Of a stretch of 10,248 nt of DNA, positions 7,526-10,248 are shown piece after piece; positions within the stretch are counted from its first letter, which is position 1; each line of letters opens with the position of its first letter. The position numbers and the translations under genes are program-made. Origin of the DNA: Myxococcota bacterium (GTDB lineage: Bacteria > Myxococcota_A > UBA9160 > PR03); the NCBI GenBank assembly GCA_030066475.1, contig JASJBO010000293.1:1-10248 (forward strand), in the 5' to 3' direction. Under the pieces are notes generated by a model that saw only the letters and a program-made list of their open reading frames with translations, was not told the DNA's origin and did no database searches.

Positions 7526-7649
7526 CGCGGCAGTTCCCCCCCGAGCAGGCTACCACCACGCAAGGAACGAGTCATCCTCGCTCCCGGATGGGGAATCACT
7601 GCCGGGAATGGAGTACATTTTGAGCGAGCTGGAACTTCCGGAGGTCGCC
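7526..7649. promoter_or_regulatory. Divergent promoter region of sulfatase operon and NHL protein gene
   Basis: Only 124 bases separate the two divergent start codons, so both transcripts must start here or inside the neighbouring genes. A run of seven C (7536-7542; G on the minus strand) lies in the sulfatase ribosome-site region. GGAGG (7640-7644) serves the NHL gene. TACATT (7614-7619) is a possible weak -10 for the plus gene, but no good -35 is seen. A shared regulator is plausible but no operator repeat is apparent. Confidence 0.45.
7640..7644 (+). promoter_or_regulatory. Ribosome binding site deciding the NHL gene start
   Basis: GGAGG lies 5 bases before the ATG at 7650. That start gives a clean signal peptide; the earlier in-frame ATGs at 7422, 7458 and 7608 do not. 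Confidence 0.75.
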
Positions 7650-9989
7650 ATGCAGCCCCCTCGCTGGCCTCGCCACCTGCTCTGGATCCCCGCTCTCGTC
7701 CTCGGCTTCGCAACCCCGGGATCCGCCTATCAGACCCCGGAGTTCCTGTTCACGTTCGGAGCCCAGCCCGCGATCCTGCCGGGCATGCTCAACTACCCCA
7801 CGTTGCTCGCGGTCAACTCCACGACCGGGGACGTCTACGTCCAGGACCTGACGGGACGGCTCCAGCGCTTCGATCGGGACGGCAACTTCCTCAACCAGTG
7901 GACGTGCTCCGCGTGCATCGGGGTCGGCGTGAACGACGTGACGGGAGACGTGTACGCCGCCGCTCCGAACCTGAACGAGGTCCGCCAGTTCACGGCCAAC
8001 GGGAGCTTCATTCGGGAGTGGGGCTCCTTCGGGTCGGGCGACGGCGAGTTCGATTTCCCCTTCGACGTCGACGTCGACCCGCTGACTGGGAACGTCTACG
8101 TCCGGGACTCCGGCAACGGCCGGATCCAGGTCTTCGACGGCGGCGGCAGCTTCCTGTTCAAGTTCGGAACTGCGGGCTTCGGCCCGGGCCAGTTCGAGCC
8201 GAACGTGTTGACCGCCTCCGTCGACTTCGATCCCGTGACGCGGCGCGTGTACGCCAGCGATCCGAACCGGCCGCGCATCCAGGCCTTCGACGAGTTCGGC
8301 AACTTCCTGCTGCTCTGGGGCGGCGTGCGCGGCAACGGACCCGGTGAGATGCGATGGCCGCGCGACGTGACCGGGAACGGCACCACGGTCTACGTGGCGG
8401 ACACCGACAACGAGCGCATCCAGGTGTTCGACTCGTCGGGCAACTTCGTGGCGACGCTCCAGGGCCCCCACAACCTCGTGGACGGACCGCAACATCCGCG
8501 TGGAATCGCCGTGAATCGCACCACCGGCGAGAAGTACGTGAACGCAGCCTATGCCCACCGGGTCGATCGCTTCGACGCCAACGACAACTACGAGTTCAGC
8601 TGGGGATACTGGCCGCGCGACGGCCTCGACCTGCGCTTCCCCAACTCCGTCGCCGCGTCTCCCACGACCGGCGACGTCTTCGTCTTCGACTCCAACAACT
8701 TCCGGCTCAAACGCTTCAAGGCGGGCGGGCAGTTCCTCAACGAGTGGGGCGAGTCCCTCCGCATCGATCCGTCGCTGCCGGGTCTCTTCAGCTTCCCGGA
8801 CAGTGCCCTCACCGTGGACGCTTCTGGAAACGTCTGGGTGGGCAAGACGCTGATCCACTATCCCGGCGAAGCGAGCAGCTTCCTCCAGCAGTTCGATCCG
8901 CTGGGCAACGTGATCGGGGCGTGGCAGCGCGGCGCGATCGGTGATTTCTTCAACGAGGACATTGCGGACGTCGCGGTGGATCCGGCCACCGGGAGGGTCT
9001 ACCTCTCCGATCGAGCCGCCGCCGAGGTGCAGATCTACGAGACCTCGCCCGTGCTCGCCCTGGTCGACCAGATCCCCCTGGCGGGTCCCGCCGGCCTCTC
9101 CATCCACGACGGTTACCTCTATGCCCTCGCTGCGGTGACGGACCAGGTCCACAAGTATACGCTCGACGGCACGCCGGTGACGCAGTGGGGGGGGGCCGGC
9201 AGCGGCACCGGGCAGCTGGATCTCGGGAGGTGGTCGAAGCTCACCGTCGACGCGGACGGCAACGTCTACGTCGCCGATTCCGGGAACGACCGGATCCAGG
9301 TCTTCGACACGGAGGGCAACTTCCTCGACGCGTTCGATTCGACCGGACAGGGCACGCAGACCATGGCGAACCCGCTGGGCATCAGCTTCAGCCAGCTCCA
9401 CAACGTGCTTTACGTCGTCGAGAGCAGCAGGCACCGGGTGCTGGCCTACTCGCTGGGGCCCGCGTGCTCGGACGGGCGCGACAACGACGGGGACGGTATC
9501 GCCGACTGGCCCGGCGATCGAAGTTGCCTCGCGGCGTCGGACCAGACGGAGCAGTCGGACTGCTCGGACGGCTTCGACAACGACGGCGACGCGCTCGTCG
9601 ACGGGGACGACCCGGGCTGCCTGAATGGCGCGTCGGTCCGAGAGGATCCACAGTGCCAGGACGGCCTCAACAACGATCCCAACCAGGATCCCGACCCCGG
9701 GCTGATCGACTTCGACGGAGGGCAGTGGCTCCACGGCGCCTGCAGCGGCGCGCCGGGGGGATGCCCGGCAGGCGTCAGCGACCCGGATGGGGACGGGGTC
9801 GCCGACCCGGACCCGCAGTGCACCGGCCGTCCGTGGAAGGACAAGGAGCGCGAGGGAGGACCCTGCGGCCTCGGAGTGGAGCTCCTCCTGCTGGGTCCGC
9901 TGGTCTGGCTCGCCCGGGGACGGCGCGTATCGGGACGCGGGCGCCCGGCCCTGCCTCTCAGGCGCCATCCCGGAACGAGGTCCCGATGA
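7650..9989 (+). CDS. Secreted NHL-repeat beta-propeller protein with Cys/Asp repeats and C-terminal anchor tail
   Basis: A 779-residue protein. The signal peptide covers about residues 1-25, ending TPGSA. Residues 30 to about 600 are NHL-type propeller repeats of the form hydrophobic-D-G-N-V-Y-V-A-D-x-x-N-x-R-I-Q-V-F-D followed by G-N-F-L and a Trp/Gly turn. Clear copies occur near residues 148 (VRDSGNGRIQVFD), 244 (VADTDNERIQVFD) and 538 (VADSGNDRIQVFD); there may be two propellers. Residues 606-735 carry Cys/Asp repeats, probably calcium-binding. The end is CGLGVEL (739-745), a hydrophobic stretch, RGRR (756-759) and a 20-residue basic tail. No catalytic residues are evident, so binding, scaffolding or adhesion at the surface is the best guess. 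It is divergent from the sulfatase that shares its C-terminal tail. A run of nine G (9187-9195) lies in frame. The last 32 bases overlap the convergent neighbour. Confidence 0.88.
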   Translation: MQPPRWPRHLLWIPALVLGFATPGSAYQTPEFLFTFGAQPAILPGMLNYPTLLAVNSTTGDVYVQDLTGRLQRFDRDGNFLNQWTCSACIGVGVNDVTGDVYAAAPNLNEVRQFTANGSFIREWGSFGSGDGEFDFPFDVDVDPLTGNVYVRDSGNGRIQVFDGGGSFLFKFGTAGFGPGQFEPNVLTASVDFDPVTRRVYASDPNRPRIQAFDEFGNFLLLWGGVRGNGPGEMRWPRDVTGNGTTVYVADTDNERIQVFDSSGNFVATLQGPHNLVDGPQHPRGIAVNRTTGEKYVNAAYAHRVDRFDANDNYEFSWGYWPRDGLDLRFPNSVAASPTTGDVFVFDSNNFRLKRFKAGGQFLNEWGESLRIDPSLPGLFSFPDSALTVDASGNVWVGKTLIHYPGEASSFLQQFDPLGNVIGAWQRGAIGDFFNEDIADVAVDPATGRVYLSDRAAAEVQIYETSPVLALVDQIPLAGPAGLSIHDGYLYALAAVTDQVHKYTLDGTPVTQWGGAGSGTGQLDLGRWSKLTVDADGNVYVADSGNDRIQVFDTEGNFLDAFDSTGQGTQTMANPLGISFSQLHNVLYVVESSRHRVLAYSLGPACSDGRDNDGDGIADWPGDRSCLAASDQTEQSDCSDGFDNDGDALVDGDDPGCLNGASVREDPQCQDGLNNDPNQDPDPGLIDFDGGQWLHGACSGAPGGCPAGVSDPDGDGVADPDPQCTGRPWKDKEREGGPCGLGVELLLLGPLVWLARGRRVSGRGRPALPLRRHPGTRSR
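9465..9848 (+). repeat. Cys-Asp-Gly-Asn-Asp metal-binding-like repeats within the NHL protein
   Basis: Residues 606-733 hold CSDGRDNDGDG (606-616), CSDGFDNDGDA (638-648), CQDGLNNDPNQDPD (669-682) and a final DPDGDGVADPDPQC. Spaced Asp/Asn with Gly resemble EF-hand-like or thrombospondin-type calcium loops, and each unit is closed by a Cys, consistent with disulfides in an exported protein. These often sit between a folded domain and a C-terminal anchor in myxobacterial-type proteins. Confidence 0.75.
9861..9926 (+). other. C-terminal Cys-Gly / hydrophobic / Arg tail of the NHL protein
   Basis: Residues 738-759: P, CGLGVEL, a Leu-rich segment with P750, then RGRR. Over the 21 residues from the Cys to the second Arg of GRR it is identical to the sulfatase tail at 12 positions with no gap. 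It is followed by 20 further basic residues, more than usual for sorting tails, which partly overlap the convergent gene. Confidence 0.65.
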
Positions 9990-10248
9990 AGGCCCCTTCG
10001 CGAATCGACGCCGCGATCCCCTGGAACACCCAGCGCCCGTAGCGCCCCGCCTGCCACACACCGCCCCGCTCGAGCCGCTCGAGCGCGGACGCGGCCCATC
10101 TGCCCTCCGGCCAGGACCAGGTGTACGCCACCTCGATCCAGGTGGGATCGCTGACCTCGACCTCTTCGATCCAGCCCCACGCCTGCAGCTCCGACGCGAC
10201 GGCGGCCTGGTAGCGCGCGACCTCGGCGTCGTCGGGACGCTGTCCCTC
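9958..10248 (-). CDS. Probable FAD-dependent amine oxidase / protoporphyrinogen-oxidase-like enzyme, C-terminal 96 residues
   Basis: The frame is open from the right edge for 96 codons and ends in TGA at 9960-9958; its start is outside the window. The segment includes VEVSDPTWIEVAYTW, then LERGGVWQAGRYGRWVFQ followed by GIAASIREGAFIGTSF. The G-R-Y-G-R-W-x-F-Q-G-I-x-x-S-I-x-x-G pattern resembles the end of flavin amine-oxidase-superfamily proteins, where a Gly-Arg-Tyr turn precedes the helix that closes over the FAD. The dinucleotide-binding N-terminus is not visible, so the assignment rests on this one region. It converges on the NHL gene, overlapping it by 32 bases. Relatives occur in polysaccharide loci but also in pigment and steroid pathways, so the role is open. 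Confidence 0.5.
   Translation of the reverse strand, partial: EGQRPDDAEVARYQAAVASELQAWGWIEEVEVSDPTWIEVAYTWSWPEGRWAASALERLERGGVWQAGRYGRWVFQGIAASIREGAFIGTSFRDGA

Noticed and set aside
6218..8347. A 709-codon plus-strand frame opposite the sulfatase
   Set aside because: Antisense to a sulfatase with every key residue intact, and composed of low-information Arg/Gly/His sequence.
7596..10061. An 821-codon open frame on the minus strand opposite the NHL gene
   Set aside because: It is antisense to a clear signal-peptide/NHL protein, is Val/Arg/Asp-rich with no domain signal, and arises from third-position GC bias.
1..10248. CRISPR array, tRNA, rRNA, integrase or insertion sequence
   Set aside because: No regularly spaced direct repeats, cloverleaf-like segment, transposase or integrase frame was recognised.

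Overview
The window is dense, very GC-rich bacterial DNA with strong G/C bias at third codon positions. Long antisense shadow frames run through most of it. The gene content is envelope and extracellular-polymer oriented: two sulfatase-family proteins, two sulfotransferases, a polysaccharide flippase, a Gfo/Idh/MocA oxidoreductase, a secreted NHL beta-propeller protein and the end of a probable FAD amine-oxidase-type enzyme. The base composition, a Cys-Gly / hydrophobic / Arg-rich C-terminal tail on two exported proteins, and Cys-Asp-Gly-Asn-Asp repeats together suggest a Myxococcota-like or other former-Deltaproteobacteria lineage. That placement is inference; there is no rRNA or marker gene here.

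Layout: (1) 1-933, minus: N-terminal 311 residues of a membrane-anchored sulfatase-like protein, cut by the left edge. (2) 934-1203: divergent gap. (3) 1204-2520, plus: Wzx/MOP-type flippase. (4) 2517-2682: a 166-base imperfect palindrome between convergent genes. (5) 2780-3943, minus: Gfo/Idh/MocA-type oxidoreductase. (6) 3944-4128: divergent gap. (7) 4129-5088, plus: sulfotransferase. (8) 5085-6053, minus: a second, different sulfotransferase whose stop overlaps that of the first. (9) 6050-7525, minus: secreted Cys-type sulfatase whose stop overlaps the start of the second sulfotransferase (ATGA). (10) 7526-7649: divergent gap. (11) 7650-9989, plus: secreted NHL-repeat protein with Cys/Asp repeats and the same C-terminal tail as the sulfatase. 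(12) 9958-10248, minus: C-terminus of a probable FAD-dependent oxidoreductase, cut by the right edge.

Working model (inference): the locus contributes to making, exporting and remodelling a sulfated cell-surface glycan or lipid. The sulfotransferases would add sulfate in the cytoplasm, the flippase would carry a lipid-linked unit across the membrane, and the exported sulfatase would remove sulfate outside. The NHL protein would be a surface partner sorted the same way and transcribed from the same divergent gap. No glycosyltransferase or polymerase is visible, so this is at most part of a pathway. The most distinctive observations are the coupled sulfatase/sulfotransferase pair, the shared C-terminal sorting-like tail, the long palindrome, and the non-canonical sulfatase active-site motif at the left edge.
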